From Apium graveolens (lineage: Eukaryota; Streptophyta; Magnoliopsida; Apiales; Apiaceae), in NCBI RefSeq assembly GCF_009905375.1, contig NC_133648.1, forward strand, positions 304,126,565 to 304,190,564: a stretch of 64,000 nt of DNA. Reading direction: 5' to 3'. Shown here piece by piece: positions 10,871 to 22,922 of the stretch. The position numbers were made by a program, and so were the translations under genes. The notes under the pieces are model-generated. The model saw only the letters and a program-made list of their open reading frames with translations, had not been told where the DNA came from and made no database searches. Position 1 is the stretch's first letter, and every line of letters starts with the position of its first letter.

Positions 10871-13829
10871 TCAATACCCATTCTTTTCCAGTTCGTAATC
10901 TCTACTACCTTCCGTTCCTAATATTATACTGGTTATACTTTTGCTCGTTAGCGTTCTATAACCTTTTAATACCCATGTCAACCTTAGTATCACGAATGTG
11001 TTTCCATTCCAAATACCACCACAACTTTATTACTCCTTTTTCAGTTGTTTCTATTTCCCAAAGTTTGATCAATCATATAGAAGTAAAGGAATTTGTTGAG
11101 AGATCAATATGATCATGAACACTTGTTATATCGCATAGTTAGTACAGAAGGTGGCCAGCCTTTAGTACTTGAAAAGCAATTAAACAATAGATGGTATCCC
11201 ACTAGGCTTCTATCACACAGATAGATAGTCATTCGGCAATACCTCCCCTTCTGGAAGGGTTGTTCTTCTCAGCTTACATGAAATGAAAAGAAGAGAAAAG
11301 AACGAACTGAAGAGGATTGTATATTCGTAAAAAAAAAATTATTGCCATAAAATATCTGGCTTGGAATCTACCTCTGAACTATAGAAGTTTGTCATAGGAG
11401 AACAAAACATATATGTATTTATATCAACATCAAGCATTATAGCATCGTTTATCACATGCCTAAATATTTTTGCTATTCCGTCCATCATTCTATGGACCCA
11501 TGCTCTTCCTCGAGCTTATACACAATCACCTTTGAAACTCCCTCGATATCGAAAATCGAATCTGGGATCTCATTCTAAATATCATCGTTACTAGAATTCT
11601 ATGCTTGCACCGCAACCTTCCTCATATAGTAATACGACTCTCTTTTCATAAAAGGGAATAAATATTCAATAGGTAGATACTCTACTTAATTAGTCTATCA
11701 ATGATAACTTATACACTACCACTACCCGATTAGTGGTACTCAATCTCAACATCCATTCCAATACAACTCTCACGGTTCTAATCAGCTCATTACTCGCAGA
11801 ATCATTGCTGCACTACTATGGTCCACTACTGACCTACTGTCGTCATTCACGTTCCATGAAATCTTAATATCTAACCATACGGAGTCCATACATGGCGTAT
11901 CAAATCCTTCTAAGGAGGTAACACAATCATCATTCATGATTCATGAAGAACACTCCTGATCCTGACATACATACATGACATGAAGCAGATAAAATTGCAG
12001 AAGAGCTTCAATCAAAGCAACGATAGCAGGTTAATACCATTCTTAATCATATGCCTTCAATAGAAGACTTAACTCAAAGGTTCGTTTAGTCCTTTTTGAA
12101 ACATGGTTCAGGCTCATTCTCAAGATAGTACCTTCTGAGATAGATAGCCCGCTCATGGCGATTACACGAATTAAACCTTTACCAACTACTATTACGGTTG
12201 GGTATTGCACAGTCATCAGAAGGAATGTCAATCTTCCAAACCATAATACAACCTGCATAGCTTAACCATCATCACTGTATTCCTTTGGCACAAGCGCCTA
12301 TAATTATCCTCTTACCTTTAAAGTGTCGGCCACCTCTTTGGCCTTTCCTGATAGTAAAATTTCCTTACAGTCAATGTCATTTTAACCACCTCCAAATAAA
12401 TTTTCTACCTTATTTCAATCACAGCTTATGTAAAGATGTTTTCCTTAAAATCTGATGAGTAAAAAAAAATATTACCATTTTTCCATAAGTTATTGCCTCA
12501 GTCTTTAGAGGTTAATCACTGTCACGACTGACTCTCAATCATACTTAGAACATCTTTTATCTTAGGCCCTAATTGCCCTGAACAATTTCGACCTTTACTG
12601 GTTCGATCCATACTTCCTCGTGGTTTAACACGTGCCCCACTTGGCATCATTATAATTACGTCATATTTCCTTTATCAACATTTTTACTCTTGAGAATTTT
12701 GAATATTACCTTTCTCCTTGTAAAACCTCTAAGGTTATCCTTGAATCGTTCCTCCTGTATTCCCTAGATACAGGACATATCGAAATACCCTTTACTAATA
12801 GTAGAATCATTGTCTATATACTTCTGAAAAAATTTCTCCACTGATTCTTAAAGGTTGTTGTTACCTTAATCCTTTCCAATTCATACTGTCAAGACTCATA
12901 CTACCCCTATTAAGGGTGAAATGCCAACCTTTATGCATTCCCCTAGGATTCATTTTAAGTTACCGAGGTTCTATCCTTAATTCCACCTTTAAAAAGGTAC
13001 ATGCATCCTTCCATGGATAAATCAAGTAATATATCCTTGATAGATTATCTTATTTAATCATTCCCATCTCGATAGTCTATACCAAATTTCACAATAGCAT
13101 CCTTATTCAAAATGAGGTCAATCAATATGGCCTCCAAAAGATAACAACAGTTATTCGCTTTTCTTGCCTGATTTAGTAATGATAACAGGGATGTTCTAGA
13201 AGATATTGGCCGTGTTCAACGTGAACTTCTTCTCAATAATTCCTTATTTACTTTTGTTGTTTATCTCAACAGTCATCTCAATGTTGGGATATCTTTCATA
13301 CATGGCGTCTCCCTTTCTGGGTATCAAGCCACCGGTCATACACTTCACATTCTTGAAGGTCACTTCCTTCATCCAATTTTCCTAATTTCTTACTTCCTTG
13401 TCTCCTCAGTCTATCCGCGTCTCATTATTTATCCTTCGAACTATCTCAAGGTTTCATCGAATCCTCCCAACTTAAAGGGGGTACAATATATATATCTCTT
13501 ATGCCTTCAACCATCAATTTAACTCATGGTGAATCACCCTCATCCTGACGATTACATACTTTTCTATTTCTATTGCTATGAGTCTTTAGGGTTTCCTCAT
13601 ACCCAACTCCCTTACCATTCCTCAAACTCTATTATCTTTATATTCCTTTCCACTTCAGTTTCTTTTTATTTTCCTTTCTCTTATCATTATTTCATGAACC
13701 AACACAATATAAGCATTGATTTCAAACATCCCGTCATTCTGGATTCGTGTCATACTCTTCTGCCTTTGTTCTGGCTCTAAAGCTTCTACACTGTCCCCAT
13801 AACCTTGGGAAGTACTTTCCTGAAAACAA
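10871..13829. other. Element B interior, unrecognisable
   Basis: No ORF of note on either strand. The only clear landmark is a block at 11100-11240 that matches leader blocks of elements C and F (GGTGGCCAGCCTTTAG-like). I could not identify pol or gag domains with confidence between 11240 and 13829. Confidence 0.4.
11100..11240 (-). other. Conserved non-coding block shared with elements C and F
   Basis: Contains GTAC...AAGGTGGCCAGCCTTT and a downstream CACACAGATAGATAG segment that align with 26780-26935 (C) and 46601-46740 (F). In C and F it lies between PBS and gag/pol; here it is displaced toward the 3' end. Confidence 0.5.
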
Positions 13830-14150
13830 TTGACTGAACTTTAATCAGTTTATTATAATCTCTTGCTCCGTGCCTTCCTTGGCCTTTCACCAGCGGGTGG
13901 TCTCTCTCTTAGGAGGGTAAGTGACAAAAGCACTCTTTTGTGATTCGTCAATCATTTAGAATCTCAAATGATTCCTGTATTTCCTTTAGCCAGGCTCTTG
14001 CCTCGACTGGGTCAGCTTGTTCCTTGGAACTCTGAGAGCTTAGCGACTTAAAGAACCTGAAAGAATTTCTCACCGCATTGTTTCCTCAGGGTGGTGGTTG
14101 GGGATAATAGTATAAGTTCTGTTTAGGCAGGTCCATGAATTGCCCAATAG
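13830..14150 (-). pseudogene. gag: Element B gag remnant
   Basis: The minus strand contains ADPVEARAWLKEIQESFEIL near 13990, a typical start of the retrotransposon gag domain. It is followed by degraded sequence with stops near 13960 and 13910. Only part of the gag domain can be seen, and the rest (including zinc knuckles) is not recognisable. In the direction of transcription it lies downstream of an RT/RNase H/integrase piece, which is the reverse of the normal gag-pol order. Confidence 0.6.
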
Positions 14151-14339
14151 GAGTACCATCCTGATTCTCCCTATCTTGTTCAACTTCTGTTTTCTCAGTA
14201 TGAAATGTTCCAACCTTCTCCCATAATCGGGGTTATCTTATACGTTAAAAATCCTTGTTTTCTACTTCATTATGTTATAGGTTCCTTCTATCTTGATGTC
14301 GACCTCCCTAACTATCACGTTCAGGGTTTGCTCTAAATC

Positions 14340-15190
14340 TTATTCCTCAAACTAGCTTTCATCTAAGATCTCATCTTTAAGTTCTTGAACATTTGGAACC
14401 CAAATTCTGTAGAAATGCCTCATTATTCCCTTATCATCTTTCTCGGTATTAATCTCTTATCTATTTGTTGGCTTTCTGCCTTCATTCATCACTTTTTCTG
14501 GCACAATATGTTCTTTTCCAATAATTCGGGCTGTATTACAATCTCAAACAGCTTTCCGGTACCGGCTCCTGTTACCTTCACTTCTATTTCCATTTTCTCA
14601 AAATCTCTTATAACTCTCCCAAAGACATTATAATCTTGAGTCTCTCCTTTTTACTAAGGGCATCAGCCACCACATTGGTTTTCCCCGAATGATAAAGAAT
14701 CTCCCAATCATAATTCTTGATTAGCTCTAACCGCCTCCTCTGGCGTATGTTGAGCTCTTTCTACGTGAAAATGTACTAGAGCACTTATGGCTTAGGTAAT
14801 TCTCGCACTTCTCTCCATACAAGTAGTGCCTCCAATCTTTAGGGAAAAACTATTTCCATGAGCCCAAGCTCATAGGTGGGGATATCGAATTTTATATTCC
14901 CTTAATTTTCTTGACGCGTACGCGATTACCTTGCTGTGCTGTATAAGAAGCACCCTAATTCCTTATGTGAAGCGTCAATACAAATCATAAAATCTCCTTT
15001 TTCCATCCGGCAATGCCAACATAGGGGCCATCACCAATCTTTGCTTCAGTTCTTGAAAGCTATTCTCGCATTTCTCTGTCCATTCAAACTTCTCAGCCTT
15101 ACGAGTAAGCCGCGTTAAAGGGGCTACTATCTTTACAAACTTGAACGAACCTCCGATAGTGACCGACCAATCCTACCTCTGGTAGTCGAC
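14340..15190 (-). pseudogene. pol: Element B displaced pol piece: RT end, RNase H, integrase N-terminus
   Basis: Minus-strand frames give, in order, the VGHYRRFV motif at the end of RT (near 15160), an RNase H with DASHKELGC (near 14980), YPTYELGLMEIVF (near 14880) and HSGKTNVVADALSK (near 14670), and then the linker EIEVKVTGAGTGK (near 14590) that precedes the integrase zinc finger. The reading is broken by many stops. It begins abruptly near 15190, next to leader/gag-like sequence, and ends near 14340, next to gag-like sequence. It is therefore a pol fragment placed upstream of gag. Confidence 0.65.
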
Positions 15191-15603
15191 CTAACCATGG
15201 TCATCAATTCATCAGTGGTCCTTTATTCATTCTTGTCAGGATCCTCCATGGGATCCTCCTCAGCAAGTATCCCTTCTAGGACAACATCCTCAACCACTAC
15301 ATCCTCAATATGAACATCATCCGATCCCGCGTTAGGACGCTCTATCAGATCCATAATCTGATCTCCAATAAGTAATAAAACATCATCGTGTTGTTGCTCC
15401 TCAACCTCAGGGTTCGGAGTCCCGCTACCATATACGATAACGAACTACGCTTCTATCACGATATTTATAAGGGTTCCCATAAGGGTTTTTTTAACTGTCA
15501 GTACTACGTTAGGTAGCCCGACTATGAACTTGGCAAGAGTTCTTATTATCTTAGTGAACTTATTATCTTAACGTCACATCATCTCTGAGGTTTATAACGC
15601 TTC
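15191..15603 (-). other. Element B leader with short acidic ORF remnant
   Basis: From the PBS the minus strand reads through a short open stretch rich in Asp and Glu (around 15400-15230, containing VVVEDVVLEG) that ends at a TAA near 15222. It could be the N-terminus of gag or of an extra ORF; I cannot decide. Confidence 0.4.
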
Positions 15604-15615
15604 GCTCTGATACCA
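15604..15615 (-). other. Primer-binding site of element B
   Basis: The minus strand reads TGGTATCAGAGC four bases after the 5' LTR. It matches the 3' end of plant initiator tRNA-Met, the usual primer of Tekay and many other plant elements. Confidence 0.9.
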
Positions 15616-15619
15616 CTTC

Positions 15620-18600
15620 TGTAACACCCCCAAATCCGGGGTCGGGGATCCGGGTTGTCACGAGTTCCATTTCCCTTAATAACACCCAATCTTAATAATT
15701 AATCAACTACTCTGTACTGTGACCCCACAATAAACACACACACCACAAGTTATAGTCTCAGAGATGAACATCCAAAAATAATCACAAGTCATTTTATTCC
15801 ACAATTATCTGCCAATACACCTTAAAAGGTTTTCTGAATAAATTTACATTTTCTTTGCCATTATTACAATTCATATTATACATGAGTCTGGTACATCAAG
15901 AGTTGAAAGCCTAGCCTATTGGTAGATCCTACCTCAGCTACAATGGCATCAACGCCTACAGGAAACTGCGGAACGTTTCCTATCCGCTCGCGAATTGGGA
16001 GCTTGATCCTGTTCATCTTGTCTATCTGATATTGTGTGATGAAAGAAGAAAGCAAGGGTGAGCAACAAGCCCACCAAAATAATATGTATAATAATTAATA
16101 ATATATGAGCATTCTCATAGTACTCATGAAAGTCTTGGTCAAGAAGAAATGAACCAAGCTGATATCTTAACGCGACCAAGTCGCAAAATATTTAGTATAT
16201 ATATACATATACTTTTCACAATCTTTGAAATTCTCTAACATGTATAATATATACAGAGTTCCAGTTTATAAATGTATAAAAATATCGTTGCAAGGTGATC
16301 TCATATATCTAACCTTGTCTCAACATTTTTCTGAAAATCTTTGACATGCACAAGATAATCATTTACTAGATATAAGTTTAAAAGATGAAGTTACAAGATA
16401 CTCCAATATACTTATATCTTTTCCGAATACTACTTGAACTACCACCGTTCAATGTATAAATAGTTCCTCCCATAGATTAAGCTACAAGACAAAACTTGTA
16501 TAGAATCAATCTTTAAAATATCATCAAAATAAAATGAAGTTACGAGATACTTCATTTGATGCAAACATCATTTTGAAAACTCGACCCTGCCAACACTCAA
16601 CAATCGCCCAACCGTAGCCTTTCTATCGAAGTGCTCTGGGTAGTGTTGCAGAAATATCCAATTGGATGATGAACTCATTACGGGAGTTTGCCGCACCAGG
16701 AAGACCACTTACGATGATCAGTCGTAGTAGTGCAACCCCACCATTTTCTACATGTAGAGGAGAACCTGCCGGATTTACTTGTCAACCGAACACTGGACTC
16801 CTAAGGAATGGACCGTCTTAGCGGAACTTCCAGGCCATTTGGGCCAATATAATAAGGCTGGGTTGGCGCCACTCGACCACTTACACCACTCCTAGTTCAG
16901 ATGAAATCCATGACTCTGAAACGTAAAGCTCGTCCCCACTTTCCCCAAGTAGAAACTTATTAATACGGCTCCACCAAGAAGTCGTATCTAGTTGGAAAGG
17001 AAAACTCACCGATATTTCCCAGGCGATGCCTGTTAATGGATTAATTTGTTCCAAGAATTTTACTTCCCGAGTGTTGGGTAAGTAATCAAAAACTCTTTTA
17101 TCAGAATAGCAACCTTGTTGCGAATATAAAATACACCACAGAGCCGGATCCCTCAGGTTTTGAGCGAGTATTTAAATCCCCTTCGAAAGGAGGATCTTAA
17201 ATATAAAAATAAATTTTGGGATCCGCCCTAACCTTTAAAAATCATTTTAAAGACTCGAAAACATTTTTAAGAATGTTTGGAGTGATGCTGATTTAATAAA
17301 ATAAATCAGTCCCAATATATTAGAAAATATCTGAATATTATTATTTAAATAATATTCCCATAAAGAATAATCTTTATAAAAATAATTGAAGTAGAAGTTT
17401 TAAAACTTATACTTTAAATGAATATTAAATAACCAAAGATATACTTATACGAAAGTAATTTCTTTATTTGAATAATCAAAAGTAAGTTTGATTACCGACA
17501 CATTATTCTTTAATAAAATAAAGAATATTAATTAGCAATTAATCGGAGTCATAAGTCCTCGAATGAATATTTAAAATAATATTCATTAATAAAATAAAGG
17601 GAGTCATAAGCCCTCGAATGAATATTCAAAATAATATTCATTAATAAAATAAAGGGAGTCATAAGCCCTCGAATGAATATTCAAAATAATATTCACTAAT
17701 AAAATAAAGGGAGTCATAAGCCCTCGAATGAATATTCAAAATAATATTCATTAATAAAATAATGGGAGTCATAAACCCTCGAATGAATATTCAAAATAAT
17801 ATTCATTAATAAAATAAAGGGAGTCATAATTCCTCGGATGGATATTCAAGTAATATTCATTAATAAAAATAAAGTTATCGAATAAACCTTATTCGAATAA
17901 TAGCCTTGAAAACTATTCATATATATATAAATATATACTCGGGAACATCGACTCCCGGTTTTAGAAAAATGTTCACCTTTGGGTCCCCTATACTAAGGGT
18001 ATACGCAAATACCGCTTATCTCTAGCATAGGTATTATCAACTGAATCAACAGATATATGTATCAAGATTACGAAATAGGCATGCATATATACCATATCAC
18101 ATGCTACAATATATCGCAAGAATTTGCTAATATAACCATCATGCATCTATTACAAGATAATACATATACAACTGTATACATCACAACAACAGTATAACGG
18201 GTAGAAAACTTGCCTGAGTGCTCCCGGATAGGCTTAAGCTTAGAGGGGGTCCGATAACCTATGAACAACAACATAAGTCGGAATTAAACCCCGGTCGCTT
18301 AAGAAACTAGACTTTAACCATTTAGAGTCCTAACGTTCGCTTTCGCGCTTAACGATTTACTTAAGTCGCTCGAGTATCCTCGGCTCCACCATTTTTAATA
18401 AATTAACCATTAAGGGTTTTAAGGCGATTCTTTCGCGAGTGTATTACCAACTGCCTAATACACTTTACATAAATGTTTCATACTCCAATTAGCCCTTTTA
18501 GGTCATTAACATATGTTTCAAAGTAAGGCGAGGGGTAATGGTTCGTTCACGAAACGTCGTTACTTAAAACGGCCGTTTCTCCTAAACTGTACATTGGAAT

Positions 18601-19975
18601 CAAACGAACCACATATCAAAACGAAGCTCGTAACATGAACTATCTAAAAATGTTAATGGTCAAAACCTAGCAGGGAGTTCTCGGGTCCTAATGTTATGAA
18701 CAAAAGCAGTCTAAAGTAAATCGGACATTACGACGGCTATGTTTACGCGATTTCCCAAATTTTTACCATTCCAAATCATATCAATCCAACTACCAATCAA
18801 TAAAAACTCAAGATACACATCAATGCTACTGATTTCAGTCATAATAAGCTCAAGGATCTTAATCCAATCATATATTATAACATCTCCAAATTCAACTAAA
18901 CTACTTAACAATTAAGCTCGAATCATGCTTATCATTCAAATTACTACTCATCCATCCAAACCATCTCCAAACTTCAACATTCAAACTTATTACTAAAGGT
19001 TGTGAAGATTTATACCTTCCTTGGGAGGTTTTAAGTTGCTAGGAAGCCTTAGGGAGCCTCCTACAAGCTTGATCTTTCCAAAGAAATCAAGAACACAAAG
19101 TTAGGCTTTGAAGTTTCTAAAAGTCCGATTTAAAGAACTATAAAAATTAGGGTCTTACCTTGCTTATTTGGAAGATACTTGTGAACAAGAGTTGTAGGAA
19201 ATCTCAATACCTTTCCAACGAGCTATAGAACACAAAATTTGAGTGATTATTGAAGGAGATATGGCAGTTTGAAGTTGCTGGGTTTGTTTTAGCCGAGAGC
19301 TTTCTTCTTGAAATGGGAAAGTCAACTTCTAATTTTTGTGTTTTATGATATTTTTTGCTTGGTTGCTTCTCCTTTTTGCCTTGGAAAATGTTTTAGCTTT
19401 TTACCATGGTAAATTTTACATGGCCCAAAATCAACCAACAAAACAAAACCCCTTGTCATGCTTATGTCATCTTGCACATGTCATAATGCTTCCACTTGTC
19501 CACACCTTGTTGGTTTGATGACATCATCATCCCTAACCTCCTTGATTAACTCCTAATTGCTTGCCTAATGACCGCTGATCTGTTATACGGTTCGCTTAAC
19601 TTTCGTTTTCGTTTATCGTTTGAGGGATCATACTCGGGATCTTATTACTTAGGTTTCTTTAACCTTTCTCAATACATTATATTCCTTTCATGATCCTCTC
19701 TTATAATCCTTGAATTTAAATCCTTTTTATTCTGTTACCTTATACTCAATTCTTTCTGTATCTGGTAGATTTTCTAGAAAAATCAAAGTGTTCGAATTTG
19801 GATTCTGATGATCTTTACATACACTTATTTATCATATAGAGTACTAATAATATCCCAGAAGATCAATAAAAGAGCCCCTACATAGTGTGGTATGAAAAAT
19901 TTTCTTATTCAGCATAATCTGCAAAATCACTATTCATAAGGGTTTCAAAAATTTCCAAAAATTGGGGTTATTACA
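15620..19975 (-). repeat. Element B 5' LTR (right copy, 4356 bp)
   Basis: Direct repeat of 5769-10120 with only scattered substitutions. It carries the same 55-bp array at 17544-17873. Confidence 0.9.
17544..17873. repeat. Six-copy 55-bp tandem repeat in the right LTR of B
   Basis: Same unit, copy number and order of variant units as 7693-8022, so the array was copied with the LTR and has not changed in length since insertion. Confidence 0.9.
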
Positions 19976-19980
19976 ATGGA
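19976..19980. repeat. Target-site duplication of element B, right (ATGGA)
   Basis: Pairs with ATGAA at 5764-5768, with one mismatch. Confidence 0.6.
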
Positions 19981-20001
19981 CACCAAAAGAAAAAGACGTA
20001 C

Positions 20002-21244
20002 CGTCGCCAAGGCTTGAGCTCCGAAAAGCTCGTTAGCCTCCAAGTCCTGTTGAAGGACAAGATCATGATAATCTACAGGAGAAATGGAATGCATAGACCA
20101 TTCCTTGGCAAGCACTGTGTTGCCAACAATCGAATCCTTTCCCCGGATTCCCCAGGCAGGTTGGAAGAAAGCCCCTAGTTTTTGTTTTGTACGTAAAGGT
20201 TGGGTGGGGCCTTCCTCGTCTCCTCCCTTCTCCTGGAGAAGGAACTCTGGGAAGCGATCCCCAAGGCGCGTGTCCTTGAAGACCTTTCCGGCGCGTTTCA
20301 TCCTGGTCATTTCCAGGTCTTTAGGCTTTGTAGCCTCTTCGATCTTCTCAGCAAGTGCAATGAATAAAATAAGTAAATTGAGAAAATAGAAAAGTAAAAA
20401 AATGAAGACAACTACAGAAGGAAGGAAACATACTTTTTTTAGGAACGGGAGAAAGGCCACGTTCCACAAGAACGGTCTCCCTGATAAGATCCCAAGAGTG
20501 GGAAGTCCCATTATCTTGAGTAAGGAGGTTGAAGGCTCTGGTCTCCTCCTTAGATAAAACTATATCATTTGGGCTCCCATCCACAGCTAGCCCAAAAGAT
20601 GAACGAAAGAGGGTGCCCCAATCCCCGCCCTCCCAAAGGACATACAGAAAATCCTTCTTCCATCCCAAGTTATTGTCGGGGATGGACTTCCCATTCACTA
20701 TGTGGGGAACAGTGGGGCGTTGGTTCAGATAAACCCACCCCGGATTCTTGTCGGGGCTATTCTTCAACTGAAAGATCTTTCTGAATATAGCAATCGAGGT
20801 AGGGACGTTGTGCTTGGCGCATTGCGACAAGTAGCAAAGAATCAACCTCCAAGAGTTTGGAGGGAGTTGGCAAGGGCTGATGCCCACATCAACTAGCAGA
20901 ACAGGGATAAATGGATGAAAGGGGAGTCTGATACCTGCCCTTAGAGTGTCCTTGTAGACGCATAGAGCGTCTTTCTTCCATTGACAGGCCCTATCGGCCG
21001 GACCCGCAAGAACCAGCTTGAAGGGTTCCTTGATTTTGAAACAAGTTTTCAACTTATCCAATTCCTTTGCATCCCTGAAGATGCTGATGTGATCATGCGC
21101 GTCCAGATGCGCGTCAGACGGGTACTCATCCCCTCGAGTGTTGATCATGTCAATCAAGGAAGTGTACCTAGACCGAATGGGGAACTCATTAGATTTTTTG
21201 GTCATACTCATCTTGGCCAAACGGGTCATTCTCTTATCAGCCAT
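20002..21244 (-). pseudogene. Antisense extra ORF of Tat element A, exons 1 and 2
   Basis: The start is the ATG at 21244-21242, directly after a splice acceptor (TTTCAG) that ends an 84-base leader intron (21328-21245, donor GTAAATACC). Exon 1 (to 20434) is open over about 270 codons. It holds the conserved tryptophan-rich block WKKDFLYVLWEGGDW typical of plant 'putative gypsy type transposon' proteins (function unknown). An intron with donor GTATGT at 20433 and acceptor GAG at 20347 leads in phase to exon 2 (20346-20002). The next donor, GTACGT at 20001, opens the intron that holds element B. These two exons carry no stop, unlike the last exon (5009-5719). Exon structure is my prediction from splice sites and reading phase. 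Confidence 0.65.
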
Positions 21245-21328
21245 CTGAAAAGGGGCATAAAAGAAGACAATTTTAAACCCAAACTGTGAAAAAACGAGCA
21301 AAAGAAAAGAAGAGGGAAAGGTATTTAC
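21245..21328 (-). other. Predicted 5'-UTR intron of the antisense ORF
   Basis: Donor AG/GTAAAT at 21328 and acceptor TTTTCAG immediately before the ATG. At 84 bases it is near the minimum for a plant intron. Confidence 0.5.
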
Positions 21329-21485
21329 CTGAAGTAATGCGGTGAAATGGGGCTGGCTTGTTAAAAGAAGGCTTTGGGGCCCAAAAACTCCGACCAACAG
21401 TAATTTCTCTGAGATCTCTAAGAGAAGAAAAAAGAAAGAGAATTCAGAGATGAGAAAGTGAGAAATGAGTGACCCTAGTCACTCC

Positions 21486-21493
21486 TTTATATA
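21486..21493 (-). promoter_or_regulatory. TATA box of the antisense ORF
   Basis: The minus strand reads CCTATATAAAGGAG. About 30 bases downstream lies a CT-rich start region, then the leader exon and its intron. The layout is that of an ordinary plant polymerase II promoter, pointing opposite to the element's LTR promoter. Confidence 0.65.
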
Positions 21494-21634
21494 GGCGGAA
21501 AAGGGAAGATAAAGGGGAAAAAAGCCCATTAAGCTAAAGGCTCAAAGGAAAAGCCCAAATTCTGGAATGTTCCAGAATATTAATATCTTTGGAGTTATTA
21601 AGTTCTGGAACCTTCCAGAGTTTCTTCAATAAAT

Positions 21635-21895
21635 CTTAAGTCCCATCTCAAATCCAAACAGGACTTAGAGAAGTGAAAGACCCAAAACAAAGCCCAAATC
21701 CAAAAAGGATTTGGAAAAGAGAAGGCCCATCTCAAATCTAAACAGGACTTAGAGAAGTGAAAGGCCCAAAAACAAAGCCCAAATCCAAAAAGGATTTGGA
21801 AAAGTGAAGGCCCATACGAGGCCCAAATCCAAAAACGATTTGGAAAAGAGAACGCCCAAACAAGGCCCAATTCCAAATAGCATTTGGAAAAATAA
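21635..21895. repeat. Imperfect tandem repeat with AAATCC/GGATTT hairpins
   Basis: CCCAAATCCAAAAAGGATTTGG and CTCAAATCTAAACAGGACTTAGAG-type units alternate every 50-60 bases. Most units contain an inverted repeat around AAATCC-AAAAA-GGATTT. It lies in the 3' untranslated region of element A. Confidence 0.7.
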
Positions 21896-22079
21896 GCCCA
21901 ATAAAGACTATATATCAGGATTGAGGTCGAAATTGAGGTTGTGAATCTTGATCAAATTAATTCGAACAGGCACCCGAAAAATCCGCGTTAAAAAGACCAG
22001 TATGGAAGTCGAAGTTGAAGTCGTGGATCCAGTTCGAATTCTTTCGAACAAAATCTAGAAAGGCACCTATCAAAAAGAC

Positions 22080-22610
22080 CAAGATTCAGGTCGAAACCCT
22101 GGTCGTGATTCCTTGTCGAATCCTTACGAACAGGAATCAAAAAGGGACCAAAACTTCGACCAAGATCCAGGTCGTGGGTTCGACTAGGATCCAGGTCGAA
22201 ACCCTGGTCGTGATTCCTAGTCGAATCCTTACGAACAGGAATCAAAAAGGGACCAAAACTTCGACCAAGATCCAGGTCTTGGGTTCGACTGGGATCCAGG
22301 TCGAAACCCTGGTCGTGATTCCTAGTCAAATCCTTACGAACAGGAATCAAAAAGGGACCAAAACTTCGACAAAGATCTAGGTCGTGGGTTCGACTAGGAT
22401 CCAGGTTGAAACCCTGGTCATAATTCTTAGTCGAAACCTTACGAACAGGAATTAAACAAGGACCGAAATTTCGACCAAAATCCAGGTCGAAGGTTCGACT
22501 AGGATCCTGATCGAAATCCAGGTCGTGGAACCTAGTCGAAATTCTTCGACCAGGATTAAGAAGCTATCCCAAAATTTGACTAGGATCCAGGTCGAAATTT
22601 CGACTAGGAT
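22080..22610. repeat. 105-bp tandem repeat array in the 3' region of element A
   Basis: The phrase AGGTCGAAACCCTGGTCGTG recurs at about 22090, 22195 and 22300 (period 105) and in decayed form near 22404 and 22509. Because 105 is a multiple of three, both strands show open repetitive peptide readings, which I take as artefacts. Tandem arrays between pol and the 3' LTR are a known feature of Tat/Ogre elements and can seed satellite DNA. Confidence 0.85.
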
Positions 22611-22905
22611 CCTGGTCGAAAAAGGGATGAAAGTTAGAAAATGTTTTTGAAAAATTGCAAAAAATTTGGAAAGTTCCAGAAATTAAGAAATTCCCGGAAG
22701 TAAAGGGAAAATTCTTAAAAAATACCAGAAAATTCCTAAAAAGAGGGAAAAGGTAAGAAAATAGTAGGAAAGTTTTTAAACAACCCTGGAGCCGCGTACA
22801 AGGCAAATCGTTGTATATGTGTAGGTCGCTCCATACTTTACACAAAACGATACCCTGTAAGGGAATGAGTGAACTTAACTTTTGTGAAATCTTATACGGT
22901 TTCCC
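22611..22905. other. Element A 3' untranslated region
   Basis: Purine-rich, no ORF or repeat of note; it leads to the polypurine tract. Confidence 0.4.
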
Positions 22906-22922
22906 AAAAGGTGGGGGGCAAA
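22906..22922 (+). other. Polypurine tract of element A
   Basis: AAAAGGTGGGGGGCAAA lies directly before the LTR start TGATAGG. Confidence 0.8.

Larger units (their letters stand above)
5769..19975 (-). mobile_element. Element B: full-length, defective Tekay-like Ty3/gypsy retrotransposon
   Basis: Two direct LTRs (5769-10120 and 15620-19975) enclose 5.5 kb. The tRNA-Met-type PBS beside the right LTR and the polypurine tract beside the left LTR show the element reads on the minus strand. It sits in an intron of A's antisense ORF. The LTRs are nearly identical: two mismatches in the first 260 bases. The interior is nevertheless a scrambled set of gag and pol pieces with no intact ORF. It was probably mobilised in trans by an autonomous relative. 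Confidence 0.9.

Noticed and set aside
22015..22380. Open frames on both strands with 35-residue peptide repeats
   Set aside because: The 105-bp tandem repeat has a period divisible by three, which keeps frames open by chance on both strands.
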